From contig CM035351.1 of NCBI GenBank assembly GCA_020137815.1, positions 2,074,409-2,138,408 of the forward strand: 64,000 nt of DNA. Direction: 5' to 3'. Shown piece by piece: positions 1-25,635 of this stretch. Numbering within the stretch: position 1 is the first letter of the stretch; each line of letters opens with the position of its first letter. The position numbers and the translations under genes are program-made. The notes under the pieces were generated by a model. The model was given only the letters and a program-made list of their open reading frames with translations. It was not told the origin of the DNA and made no database searches. This DNA comes from Hormiphora californensis (lineage: Eukaryota > Ctenophora > Tentaculata > Cydippida > Pleurobrachiidae).

Positions 1-1084
1 TGCTACTAGCATCTGAACATTGCGTTCACGTTTTTTGTCTTGACAAAATAAGGTGGATACGGGTAGTTAATTCGTAGATGGCTTAAAGAACTGAGCTCCT
101 GTCTTAGAGCAGACACGTGCCTGCAGATACACATTCAAATAGTTTGTCGCGTAAGAGAGTCGGGCAACAACCCACACTCTAGCATGTCGGAACGGACACC
201 AGGCTGTCACTGCTGCAGATACCGGACCGCAAAGTCTGAAACGTAGATTATGACGTGAGTGGTGATAATCGAATAATCGCGTAGATTCTCCTCTACTGAG
301 AGCTCGGTGGAGAGGAGAGGGTGAGAACAAACTTCCTCCATTGTGTTGACCAGTCTTCTCAAGTCCTCCACCGTGTGACTAGTTCCAGCGTATATTAATC
401 GGTTTGAAAAGGTGTTCCATTTGGTTGTTGGACGGTATCATCACCCAGATTGGATATCCGTAGTGTCTAATTTCTCCTTGTGGTACATATGCTGATCTCG
501 CTCATAGTTACAAGTCACATCTCTGAGAAAAGCTCCTGTCTTCTCGTTGAGCTGCCGGAACAATTAGACATCTGTTACTTTTCTCCTGATTCCTGGTCCT
601 CCAACCATGGAGATAGCATTTGGTCATGGTTAGATGATGTGCGAAATGATGGTACGGTTCCGAGTCAATTTGTAGAAGTTTGGCCCTGATGCTTCCTCAG
701 CTAGCAAACCTTCAGCACAAATTGATCGTCAGAATCCTCAAGGTGACTGCAAGAGGTGTACGTTGTGAGAAGGTCTCCTATACATGTTGGGACTGAAATG
801 ACTCCCAGGCTTTCAGCTTGGCTCGAACATGAGGTTCTTTAAAGCTTGATATCCGTCTTCCAGCCGAGAGGGCGCGTATAGTGCTCGTAAGGGCACCACT
901 GTTTTGAAATTAAGCAACGGGAAGCTATTCAGTCCATACCGTTTTCTAGTTGTGGATGTGAGAGCTACTCCATGCAAACAAGCATTTCTTTAAGGCTAAA
1001 GGGGACGCATGTGTTGAAAGTTCAGGTCTTTGTCTAGGTAAAACGCCCAAAACCCCTTGTGGAATCTGCATATAAAATTTTTCA
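1..1084. other. No gene recognised (likely 3' continuation of decayed LINE)
   Basis: No exon, RNA gene or conserved motif could be supported. The stretch lies just beyond the 3' side of a minus-strand LINE remnant and may be its decayed tail, but no diagnostic protein motif is visible. Short open frames on both strands look random. Confidence 0.4.
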
Positions 1085-3400
1085 TTGCGAGGTAGAATTT
1101 TGGAAGAGTACCGTCGGTGGATCTTGATTCTTTTGGACGATCAAAAGGATTTCAGTCTTGTCTTTTCCACAGTTTCACACCAGCCGCCAAGTACTACAAC
1201 CATTACGTGGATGTTGTGTAGTACTCTTTGCATAGATGATTCACATTCTTTGTACTGTACCAGTGATAACTACAGTTACCATCGTCTGCAAATTGAATGT
1301 CAGTGTGGTGACGAATCATCAGGGGAAGTTTCTCGTAGTCAGAAGAAGATCCGTTTGTAAAAGGATAATAGGAGAGGCGAAAGTACTGCTCACTTGTGGT
1401 AATCCTGTGTCCACAGATTCTGGCTCTGTCCCACCTATTTCCGTTACTTCAAAATGACCAATCGGTGTAAGCATAGAATGGAGAAATTCAGTGATTCTGC
1501 CATGTACTCCTAAGCGATGGATTTTGAGATGAGGAGAGGAATCGGCAACACTGTCAAAGGCCTTCTCGAAATCTATCAGCAAAAGATAGGCGGTTGCCTT
1601 TCTCCTACGGTTTTCATGTAGAGTTGCCAGCATTCGGTATAGATATCGAGTACAGCTCCGGTTTGGTAGAAATCCTTCCTGTTCATCTTCGAGCAAACGT
1701 TTCGCTATAGAATGAGTCCCTCATTCTTCGGTCTAACACCCTCTCAAAAAGTTTAACGATGTACATACTGATGGTGATAGGGCGGAAAGACCCCGGTTTG
1801 AGATATGAGCTCTTTCCTGCTTTCTTGATGAAGGAAACGTTGATGTCTCCAGGGCCATACTGAACACTTCAACACAAATCGAATAACTCGGCTAGAAAGT
1901 TTACTGCCCGACCTCCCATATGTTTCAGAGTTCTCGGGTGAACCCATCTCCATCCGCTGCCTTTCCACTCCAATCCTGTGCTGAGATCGCCTGTTCCACT
2001 TCTCTCGTTCCACTTTGCTATTCAGTAGGTTCTCTCTCAGGTTCCTCGTCCGTTAAATCCACTGAATGATGTCCTCCACTTGCCTGCATATCCGCCGGTA
2101 CTCCTCTTCATCGAAGTCCCTGTTCTTGAGTGGTTCCCCTTCAAAGTACGTCCTAAACAGTATATCTTCTTTTTCTGATTGACTGTGTTTCAGGGTGCCT
2201 TAAATCCAAACACCCTATGAATTTCCTCTGGGCCAAGAACAATCCTCTGAGCGCTTCCAGAAAAGATTACTGTCGTGCACATTTAACCCTTGAAGTCGTT
2301 CATGTATCCACTTGTTCTTACTCTTAATCAGCGTCTCCTTGAAGATGCTTTCGCGCTCCACGAGTTTCTTTATTCCGAGTTGTTCGCCTGAATGATAGTG
2401 TCGTAGAGCTCCTTGGGAGATTTTTTGATAGTCCCGACAGTCATGTGTCCAGAATGGTTTGCTATATCGACAGATAGTCTTCTTCGAGATGAATAGTTCA
2501 CATGCTTCTCCATGTATCCTCAGAAACTCCTGTACAAGTCCTCTGGATCTTCAGTTCCACGTATTTCCGGAAGATGACGCTCCAAAATCCTTCACCTCGT
2601 CCCACTCTGCTTCCCGTAGTTGAATACCCTCTTCCGCTTATGGGTTTAGTGACCTGACCAATTGTTTATGGTGACTGGTATGTGTCCTCGATCCGGCGCT
2701 CCATGAACAGACAAAGCCCTTCGTCTGATCGACCCAAAGTCCCCTAGTGGTCCAGAGTTGCCAAATATCAATGTTAGATCTTGACACTACCTCCTCCAGC
2801 GATAGAAACGTATTCCTCATCGGTGAAAGATCCGGGCCCCTGCTGTTACAAAAGTCTCTAGTAGATGACCATTGCTGTTGTAAAGTCTATCGCCCAAGCT
2901 TGTCCTCTCGCGTTAAAGTCCCCATGACTTGGAGAGTAGCAACCCCGTGCATAAACAGTATCTCCAAGCCTCTTGAATGGGCTCAGTAGTCTGCTGAGGT
3001 CCGACGACGGCTACTGTATACCGAAGCATACATCACAGGTCGCTTTGAAGGGTTTGCAATCACGAAAACAGCTGCAACACCCTTTACTTCTAAACTGGGA
3101 ATTCTCTGAGGATAGAACGAATTATCAACCGAGATGTGACACCTGATCGTCTGCAACTCAAAAGTTCGTAGGTTTTTGAAAAGTCCTCGTTTGGTACCGT
3201 ACCGCGTTTCTGCAGTGCCAGTACCGTGATTGTTCTATCGGAACAATAGTGGTCAATCGCTGTACTGGAATGAGAAGAGAGGCCCGAAATATTTAGTTGA
3301 CAGATACTAACCATGATGAAGATCGTTTTTGATGGGCAGTATATACTGGACAGTTGTACTGTTGGAGTTGTGATTTCCACTGCAGTGGATACACTTGGCT
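1085..3400 (-). mobile_element. Decayed non-LTR retrotransposon (LINE) with endonuclease and RT remnants
   Basis: Read on the minus strand from 3.35 kb downwards, fragments follow LINE ORF2 order. An endonuclease-type start (QLNISGLSSHSSTAIDHY) lies near 3250-3310. The endonuclease signature GDFNAR is at about 2906-2923. A reverse transcriptase block (RPITISMYIVKLFERVL) is near 1720-1795, and the RT motif IDFEKAFDS is near 1550-1585 within an open stretch at 1319-1696. Stop codons and frame changes separate the pieces, so the element is dead. The endonuclease is of the APE type found in most LINE clades; the clade cannot be assigned by eye. It lies directly before a hAT remnant, in a region without host exons. 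Confidence 0.75.
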
Positions 3401-4780
3401 CGGCTGAAGGGATCCGCTGTATGCGTGCTACCTCTCACCACATTGAACGCAGGCCTCGTTGTTATTGCACCATGCGTCCCAGTGCCGTATTTCCAACACT
3501 TTCGACATGGAGCGGGTTGATCACCCGTCTGTCGATATACTCACGTATACGGAAGTGCCTTGTGTCTATGTTTAGTCCCCATAGTTATAGCCTTATTCCT
3601 CAGTCTTCCGATTCAAAGATTAGCCGTACAGAGTATCTTGGGTTTCCATTGTTATCAGTGAATCTGTAAATTTTGGCGTTGTTCCCAGTATTCCGAGCAG
3701 GCTTCCATAATCTCAGTATCAGAGACTCTAGAGGAACATGATCCATAACTGCCTTTTGACTCGGACCCTGTGTTAGCGAGGATGACGGCTGAGGTTTAGT
3801 CCCTTCACCCCAAAGAATTTGGTTGCCACCGTCAACTACCTTATGTCATCTGCAGGGATGTCAATTCTATAAGCAGTGAACCCCTAGTGGTAGGTTTAAA
3901 TTGGTCTACTGGCATGTTAGGATAGTTTAAATTAAATTCAGTCAAGATTAAATGTCCCTGTGCTAAATATCTACTATAATAACCCACCCCTCTCACTTGT
4001 ACAGTCCGTTTTGGATCACATCTCGACTCCTACTTCTCTCGTTCCCTCAGGCATTTCAGGCTCACCGTTCACCGAATTGGACTGTCCCATGGTGTTCACT
4101 CTTCCGGCATCTTGCCCATGTTGAATCATTGGCTGGTTCACTGATCGGACGTCCCTGCGAAGGGTGGGCTGAATGTACATTGTTTGAGCTCACGAGCAGA
4201 TGTTGTACTAGCAGTTCAAAGGAGAGTCAGTAACTCTTGTTCAAGGATTTACCGACTCTCTACAATATTGTGTTTATACGGTAAGAAACGCGGTAACTTT
4301 GCTATCATGGCCTGCTCAAAGTTTTCTAAAACGATCGTCAATATCTTCTGGGTAAGTACAGACGGTTTCGTTGCTCATATTTAATAGTACAGTTCAGTCA
4401 TCGTCCACATACAGCGGACAAAAACCATGCTAAACCCTCGTATTCGTTTATCAGCAAACAGTTTTATCATCATCTAGAACGGCAGAACAGCACTATGTCG
4501 GCATGTTACAGTATACTCTCCATTGATGGTTGACGGGGGCATTAGATGCCTGCTCATGTAGATCGTCCAAAAGTTCAAGCGTGTGAGACAGTACGCACTC
4601 CTCAATAACTGTAGTATATCAGTACGGCTGGGTCTTGGAAGACGGGGGATTTGGTGATCTTGGTGACAAAAATTCATTAACCCTTTTGTTCAAACTGCGG
4701 CTTTCAACGCAAGAAAATCCCATCGTGGGGTGTCTCGAACAGTTTTTCATATCGGGGTATCCTCCCGTTCTTTTTTTTTT
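3401..4780. other. No gene recognised
   Basis: Several short open frames occur on both strands, none with a recognisable domain, splice-site pattern or codon bias. The stretch sits between LINE endonuclease remnants and the 5' side of a hAT pseudogene, so it is probably transposon-derived. Weak similarity of the minus strand to retroelement sequence was considered but could not be supported. Confidence 0.35.
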
Positions 4781-4789
4781 AGTCATGTT

Positions 4790-6890
4790 TCTGCCCTAGG
4801 GGCGGTAGTGGGTCGCCATCCTAAAACTCAATAAATAGTTTTACCACCGAAGAAGCAGACACAGAATAATGTTTGGTCTGGTATCGGGTATAACAACTTC
4901 TCCCGTATATCTGAAGACATCGCGAGGCATGCCTCAACCAAGAACCATATAGCTGCTGCGGTTGATTTCAAACAGTTTTTGAAGAATACGGACGAATCTG
5001 AACCGGGAACCATCCCACACATGAACAAGGAAAGCATAATTGAATACAATCTAGAGGTGGAGAAAAACCGGAGCTACCTCAAAATTATGTTTGAAGTTGC
5101 TATAAAGCTGGGCATCCTGGCATCACCTTTCCGGGGCCATGACGAAGGGGCCGAGAGTGACAACCGGGGGGGATATGTTAATGGCTAACTCTACTATCCA
5201 GTACCTTAAACGTCCATCCACCACATGGATTCCTAGGAACATCGAAGACAATTCAGGAAACAGCTCATTCACTCATTTCAAACAATGTGGAAAGAACAAT
5301 TCACCAAAAATCAAAAACTTCAAGGTTTATAAGTGTTTTATCGACGAGGCAACAGATGCCAATCATCACCACAGATGGCTGTGTGTGATCCGTTTTGTCA
5401 ACGAGAAAGGCGAGTTGGAAGAACGCTTTTTGGATTGAAGAACGTGAGTGGGTAGTAGAGGAGCAGCTGGCTTCATGAAGAGTTAAAGAAGGCTTTGTTA
5501 CCCCTGGGAGATTAACTATTGTTGGTGGTCTCATTCGATGGAGAACAGTGATGTCTGGATGTGATAGGGCCTTTCTGGACGTATCCGTGCTGATATTCCA
5601 CACGCGCAGTTACGTTCATTGTGTGCTCACAGGTGCAAATAGTGCTGACAAGGCTGAGAGATGTCACGGAAGTCGAAGAGCTTGCCATCTATCTGGCTGA
5701 CCTCAGCAAATTCTTCAGATCGAGCCACGTCAGAACTCACGCTCTAGGAGGAGTAACTCGTCCGCCAGAGGCAGGTAAAACCCGATGGAACACGCATTCC
5801 CGGTTGGTATCGAACTTCCTGAACAACAGGTTGGGGTACATCGCAGCACTGGAGAAGATGGAAACAGGAAGGAATGCAGATGGGAAGTTTTCATTTGATT
5901 CTACAACACGTGCCAAGGCCAAGGGGCTCATCAAAGGACTCCGCAGCTGGACTCGTGTTGCAACTGCTACTATATTACAGGTAAAAACAGAAATCGCCAT
6001 TCCCAATGTCATCTTTAGTCCCTTCTTCTGACACCCCAATAATCAAGACTTTCTTTTCCAGGCCGTGTTATTAACACTGATATCCGATGACAAAGTTGCA
6101 GTCTGCTAAGCTTGACATGACCGGCCACCAAGAACGTAGAGGAGGCGACTGAATCACTTCTTAACATGAGAGATGAGGAATCAGTCGACCTGATGTATAC
6201 GGGTCTGCCCTCTGATCTCAAACAACCGAGCAATCAGAGAAAGAGGAAAACTCCCAGTCGTTTTCAGGGATACGAGGTAACTGGAGTCAGTGCGCCGGGA
6301 GACCGACGGCTGGAAAAAGTTCCGTGACATATACTTTCCTGTATAGACAATGTAATGGACAGAATGTCTGTTAGATTTGCATCGATACCGGAATTCCGGT
6401 TTTTCAGTCTCCTGGATAAAACTGGAAATGTGAATGATGGGCTAGCGTTGTTATCAAAATCACCATACGGGCACTGTTCAATGTCAGTACCTTAAGAACA
6501 GAGCTGATATATTACAGGACTGCCAGTTCATTACCAGGTAACAATCCGTTAGAGCTCATGAAAGAGATTCGAAAAAGTGGCATTGGGGAGGATTTACCAC
6601 AATTGTCAATGTTGGTGGAGCTCATCTTGACGATCCCAATCACAAGCGTCGGTTGTGAGAGGTCCTTCTCCAGCCTGAAAAGGATCCTTACACACCTGAG
6701 GCGAACCATGGCTGACAGCAGACTAAGATCTCTTTCACTTATTGAGGTTGAGAAATCCGTGGCCAAATCCTTAGATCTGGAAAAGCTAGTGGATGATTTT
6801 GCAGATTGGGGACTACCAGTTGAGAGTGATCCAGATCAGGATACCAGCGGCAGCTCCAATCCCTCTGACGCCCGGATCATCACTTGGTAA
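4790..6890 (+). pseudogene. hAT transposase pseudogene (TTF zinc-finger type, DUF4371/ZMYM-like)
   Basis: Broken frames on the plus strand reproduce the order of a hAT transposase. A TTF-like segment (GYNNFSRISEDIARHAS) lies near 4885-4945. The DUF4371-like core with SPFRGHDEGAESDNRG is at about 5125-5175, followed by a WLCVIRFVNEKGELEERFL segment near 5375-5435. Middle catalytic-core fragments lie at 5621-6031. The C-terminal hAT dimerisation region (SVGCERSFSSLKRILTHLR) is near 6645-6705 and runs to a stop at 6890. Several frameshifts and stops separate the pieces. Terminal inverted repeats were not located. Related domesticated genes exist in animals (ZMYM/ZBED-like), but the number of breaks argues against a functional host gene. 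Confidence 0.8.
6558..6890 (+). pseudogene. hAT C-terminal dimerisation fragment
   Basis: This is the longest intact piece of the hAT remnant, 110 codons. It carries the family-typical run of a hydrophobic helix (LPQLSMLVELILTIPI), the C-E-R-S-F-S-S-L-K signature, and the L-R-x-T-M-x-x-x-R-L block used for transposase dimerisation. No upstream in-frame catalytic core exists, so it is a fragment rather than a gene. Confidence 0.8.
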
Positions 6891-8065
6891 TGAAATTCCC
6901 CCTCTGCGCTAGCTCACGGAGGGGTAATAATATCGCTTGTACGGCGGAAAAAAAATTCCTGTGTCCAAACTACAAAACAGAAAGTTCTAATTTTTTGAAC
7001 ATACCGAGGAAATTGTCTGACTACCATTACATACCGGAATTTTTCGATATTTTGGCCATTAACACTGTTTTTGTTTTTGGAAACTATGAAGATGCTGGAA
7101 TTTGGCTACAAAAACCTTCAGAAATGTGCAAAATGCCATTCCAAAGGTATTAGAGGTGGATTCATTGATAACTAAGCTATAGTCGAGTCAGAAAATTCCA
7201 CAAGATTGGAATTTTATGCCCATATAAGGAGTTATGGCGACACACCTCTGTTGTTAAACATGTGGTGTAATCGCTACCGGTCGTTACTTTCTGTAGAATT
7301 CAGGTCCTGGTTACTATACAAACTAGTACCATACGTTTTAGATAGGTTTTAGACAAGTTTTCGATAACTTTTTATGAGAAGGTCCCGTAAATTTTCATTT
7401 TTAGGTAGGCGGTATTGTCACCCCTATATGCAATAATAGGGGTGACTTCGTAACCAAGATCATCACCAGGAGAGTGTTGAAACTGAAAAAACTTAGTTCA
7501 ATAATCTCGTATATCAATCGTGTGTGTTATGTATTATGTACGTACTACGTGGTTTCACTCTAGTATCTATTCTTTTACAAATGACAACAAACAAAAAACG
7601 TTTAGTGATATTGTACATGCTTTATCGTTACGTACCAGAATGCTAGATGACTAGATCTATAGGCTAGATCTAGAAGAACTGACAAATGGCATCGAGTACC
7701 AGCAGCAGTGGTCGAACAAACTATTTGATACAAAGAGAGAAATGATTTGCCGCGTTATAACTTACACTGCCATGGGGCATGGGACAGTGAAATGTGAACA
7801 CGCCACTTCGGGAAGTATCACTTCCCACCCACTCCACCGCGGCCGGTCCACGTGCTCTACTCGCGCGAAATGTTTCGCGCGGCGATTTAGAACGCGCAAA
7901 AACCTAACCGCGCAGTTTCATGGTACACGCGTCCCTAGTTGAATAAAACAGGTTTCCAAAATATTTTTACAAAATATTTTCATTTTCGTGCATTTTTTTA
8001 AAAGTTCAAATTTACGTTTAAAAATGCATTCCTGGGGTTAAAAATGACTTAAAAACGTAAAAATT
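6891..8065. other. No gene; contains a perfect CG-rich palindrome at 7862-7881
   Basis: No exon or RNA gene is supported. Near 7820-7935 the sequence becomes CG-rich, with CGCGCGAAA-TG-TTTCGCGCG at 7862-7881, a 9-bp-arm hairpin with a 2-nt loop. The rest is AT-rich and unremarkable. The stretch separates the hAT remnant from a LINE ORF1 remnant. Confidence 0.45.
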
Positions 8066-8300
8066 TTTCGGGGGGCTTCGCCCCCTCGACCCCTACCGGG
8101 GCTTGCAGCCCCTGGACCCTGCTTGCGGGGGCTCCGCCCCCTACACCCCCGCCGGGGCTGCGCCCCTGGCCCCCCTTGTGGCCTGTGGGGGGTTTCACCC
8201 CCCACACCCCCTGACCGGGGCTACCGCCCCTGGCCCCGTCCGCACAGGGGCTAGCGCGGCTGAAAGCCGCGCACCGCCCCTGGGCGATAGAGGGGCTGTT
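8066..8300. repeat. Cluster of GC-rich hairpins of the GGGGCTTCGCCCC type
   Basis: At least six short inverted repeats follow one another: GGGGGCTTCGCCCCC near 8070, GGGGGCTCCGCCCCC near 8128, a GGGGCTGCGCCCC type near 8153, GGGGGGTTTCACCCCCC near 8187, a CCGGGGCTACCGCCCC type near 8217, and GCGCGGCT-GAA-AGCCGCGC near 8252. Composition is far more GC-rich than the surroundings. It directly precedes and runs into the zinc-finger LINE ORF1 remnant, so it may be that element's 5' region or an independent insertion. Confidence 0.7.
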
Positions 8301-9245
8301 CCCCCAAGACTGCTCTGCGTGTAAGTCCAAATACACACTGGAAAGAGGAGACAGGCCTAAATTCCGCTGTGCTAGTTGTGGTGGAGGATCACATGACTGT
8401 GACCAGATTCTTAACCAGTCCACCTCCACTACCCCCGGCTTCGTGTGGGTTTGTGAGAGTTGCATTGGGAAGTTTAACCTGGAAACACTCACAGGTCCGG
8501 GAGATGAAGAAAAACCACCCCCGAGTGCAACAAGCTTGAGGAAGTTCAGCCATCCAACGAACGAAACATTGACGAAGAAATGGAAGAAGAAGAGGAAGGA
8601 ACGAAGCCCGACGAGACTCACTCGCCAACTAAAATAGAGGACGTCTGCACCTTCTACCTACGAAGGAAGTGTCGCCACGGCAGATACGGCACCAAGAAAT
8701 GGAGAGACACAGTTTGCCCGAAGAAACATCCTGAACTATGCCGAAAATACAGCAACTATGGTACCACCAGGCATATTGGTTGTAATCGGGGGACTGAGTG
8801 TAAGTACTTCCACCCCCCATTGTGTCGATCCTCGGAAACCAAGAGGAAGTGCTTTAAGGTGGATTGCCAACACCAGCACCTGAAACACACCGACAGATAC
8901 GACGACGGAGAGTGGAAGGTAGCGGGGCAACGAAACCGTAACCATTCTGGCCAGGGCCAACAAAAGCAGCAGAACCGAACCGGAGACAGATCAAGATCTA
9001 GATCCAGAAACAGGAACCCTAGCAACAACTCAAATATCTCCAATCCCTGGAACAGGCCCAAGGAAAATAATGACAACAAAGGCGAAGAGGATTTTTTCAA
9101 GCGCCTCCTGGAGAGGCTGACAATATCCCTTCCAGGAATAGTAGCGACGGAGTTGAACAAACAGAAGGTAGGTACCAACCCCAATGTATCATGGAATCTT
9201 CCGAATCTGGTACCAGGGATGACACTTACCCAAGGCATGAGGTAA
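8281..9245 (+). pseudogene. LINE ORF1 remnant with PHD-like and CCCH zinc motifs
   Basis: Two overlapping plus-strand frames look like one ORF1 protein broken by a single-base indel near 8505-8521, in an A- and C-rich run. The first frame carries a PHD-like cysteine pattern (DCSACKSKY, then FRCASCGGGSHDC, then VWVCESCIG). The second (8580-9245) begins with an acidic stretch and carries CCCH-like motifs (VCTFYLRRKCRHG, CNRGTECKYFHPPLC), then an RS-rich, low-complexity tail. PHD-plus-CCCH ORF1 proteins are known from CR1/L2-like LINEs of invertebrates; that link is family knowledge, not shown here. No ORF2 follows, because the first RhoGAP exon starts about 200 bp downstream. Confidence 0.65.
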
Positions 9246-9449
9246 ACCAACGATGCAAAGTTTCTACAAATTCGAGTCTGAGCTGAGCTTTTAGGTAGGT
9301 CTGGTATTTTCCATCCAAGAGGGTTCGCCGATTCTTGTCACTGCCTCTTTCTCACAATCCCCTGTTTCCCAAGTTTCCAATTTTGGCAATCCTTGCAGTA
9401 AATATCACCTGGAAAATCAGTATCATAACCCTCATAGCTATGTGAGTGA

Positions 9450-24633
<15,184 letters not shown>

Positions 24634-25635
24634 GGAAGCTGCAATTGTATAACAAGACTCGTGATCTAAGTTATAAAAGCTCGGAGGATCATTTAATGTC
24701 GAAAGATTAAAAACTGAAAGGGAGTTTTTAAAGGATCGCTTTGAGCTTGAGGAAGACTTGTCAGGTTTATATAATTTGTCTCATGATTATATTATAAACT
24801 GGACTGCATCATATGCCATCAGTGAAGGGTGGAATAGGAGATTTTGAACATTTGTAATATATATAACGTTTAATTGTTGATTGTTAATTATAAAATAGTT
24901 TTGTAAAAAGAGCTATATAAAATATTGATGAAAGAAATACAGTCGGACCCCGATTTAGCGGCACCCCGATTTAACGGCAGCATAATCTTCCCCCGATATA
25001 GGAAATTAACAGTATTTGACCCCGATTTAGCGGACACCCCGATTTAACGGACAAAACCCTTTCCCCCGAGGGTGCCGTTAAATCGGGGTCCGACTGTAAT
25101 TATATTAAGGTGATTCATTTTAAAAATTCGCACGCTTCATAAGAATCTTATATCATTATCAGGGATAATCACTCAGGAGGAAATAATTTATCAAGCGAAT
25201 ATATATTCATTAATATTATATATTCTGTTCATGTATATATATGTCCGAGTGACATGAGCCTCTAATGAGGGGATGAGGAGGAAACATGTTTTTTTGTGTT
25301 TGTGTTTTTGTTGTCGACTTTTATTTGATGATTTGAAACCAATATCTGAGTATGATTTTCTCTCCCCAATCCATCTCCACAGCACTCCATTTTTTTAATA
25401 ACATGATTATATGTAACATGGAATATTGTTATACCCGGGTACTTTTTGTAAGTTGGTATTTTGATACAAACTCACCCGAGTACTTGTGGTTAACATACCC
25501 GGGTACTTTTCTGTAAGTTGGTCCCTAACAATATTCCATGTTACATATTAACACAATTACAGTTCTCCCTTAATAATCTACTTCAAAAACTTCCCCTTGG
25601 TCTACCGAACCCTCGCAAAGTTCCCCGGCTTCCCC
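24634..25635. other. Intergenic region between convergent genes; MITE and hairpin
   Basis: About 1 kb separates the RhoGAP stop (24633) from the M1 stop (25636, minus strand). It holds a pogo-like MITE (24940-25096) and a 21-bp-arm inverted repeat (25411-25431 with 25526-25546, ATGTAACATGGAATATTGTT). The spacer of that repeat has two copies of a TACCCGGGTACTTTT-type word. Polyadenylation signals for either gene were not identified with confidence. Confidence 0.6.
24940..25096. mobile_element. Pogo/Tigger-like MITE, copy 2
   Basis: A 157-bp element with the same ends as the one at 20020 (CAGTCGGACCCCGATTTA and its complement), flanked by TA on both sides. Inside, the words CCCGATTTAGCGG and CCCGATTTAACGG alternate. 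It lies between the convergent RhoGAP and M1 genes. Confidence 0.85.

Noticed and set aside
4474-4677. Possible gypsy-type polymerase remnants on the minus strand at 3.9-4.7 kb
   Set aside because: Only vague resemblance, with frequent stops and no diagnostic motif (no YxDD, protease or integrase signature).
8049-8628. Minus-strand open frames of 190 and 79 codons over the GC hairpins and LINE ORF1
   Set aside because: Gly/Pro-rich antisense shadow of the hairpin cluster and of the plus-strand zinc-finger frame.
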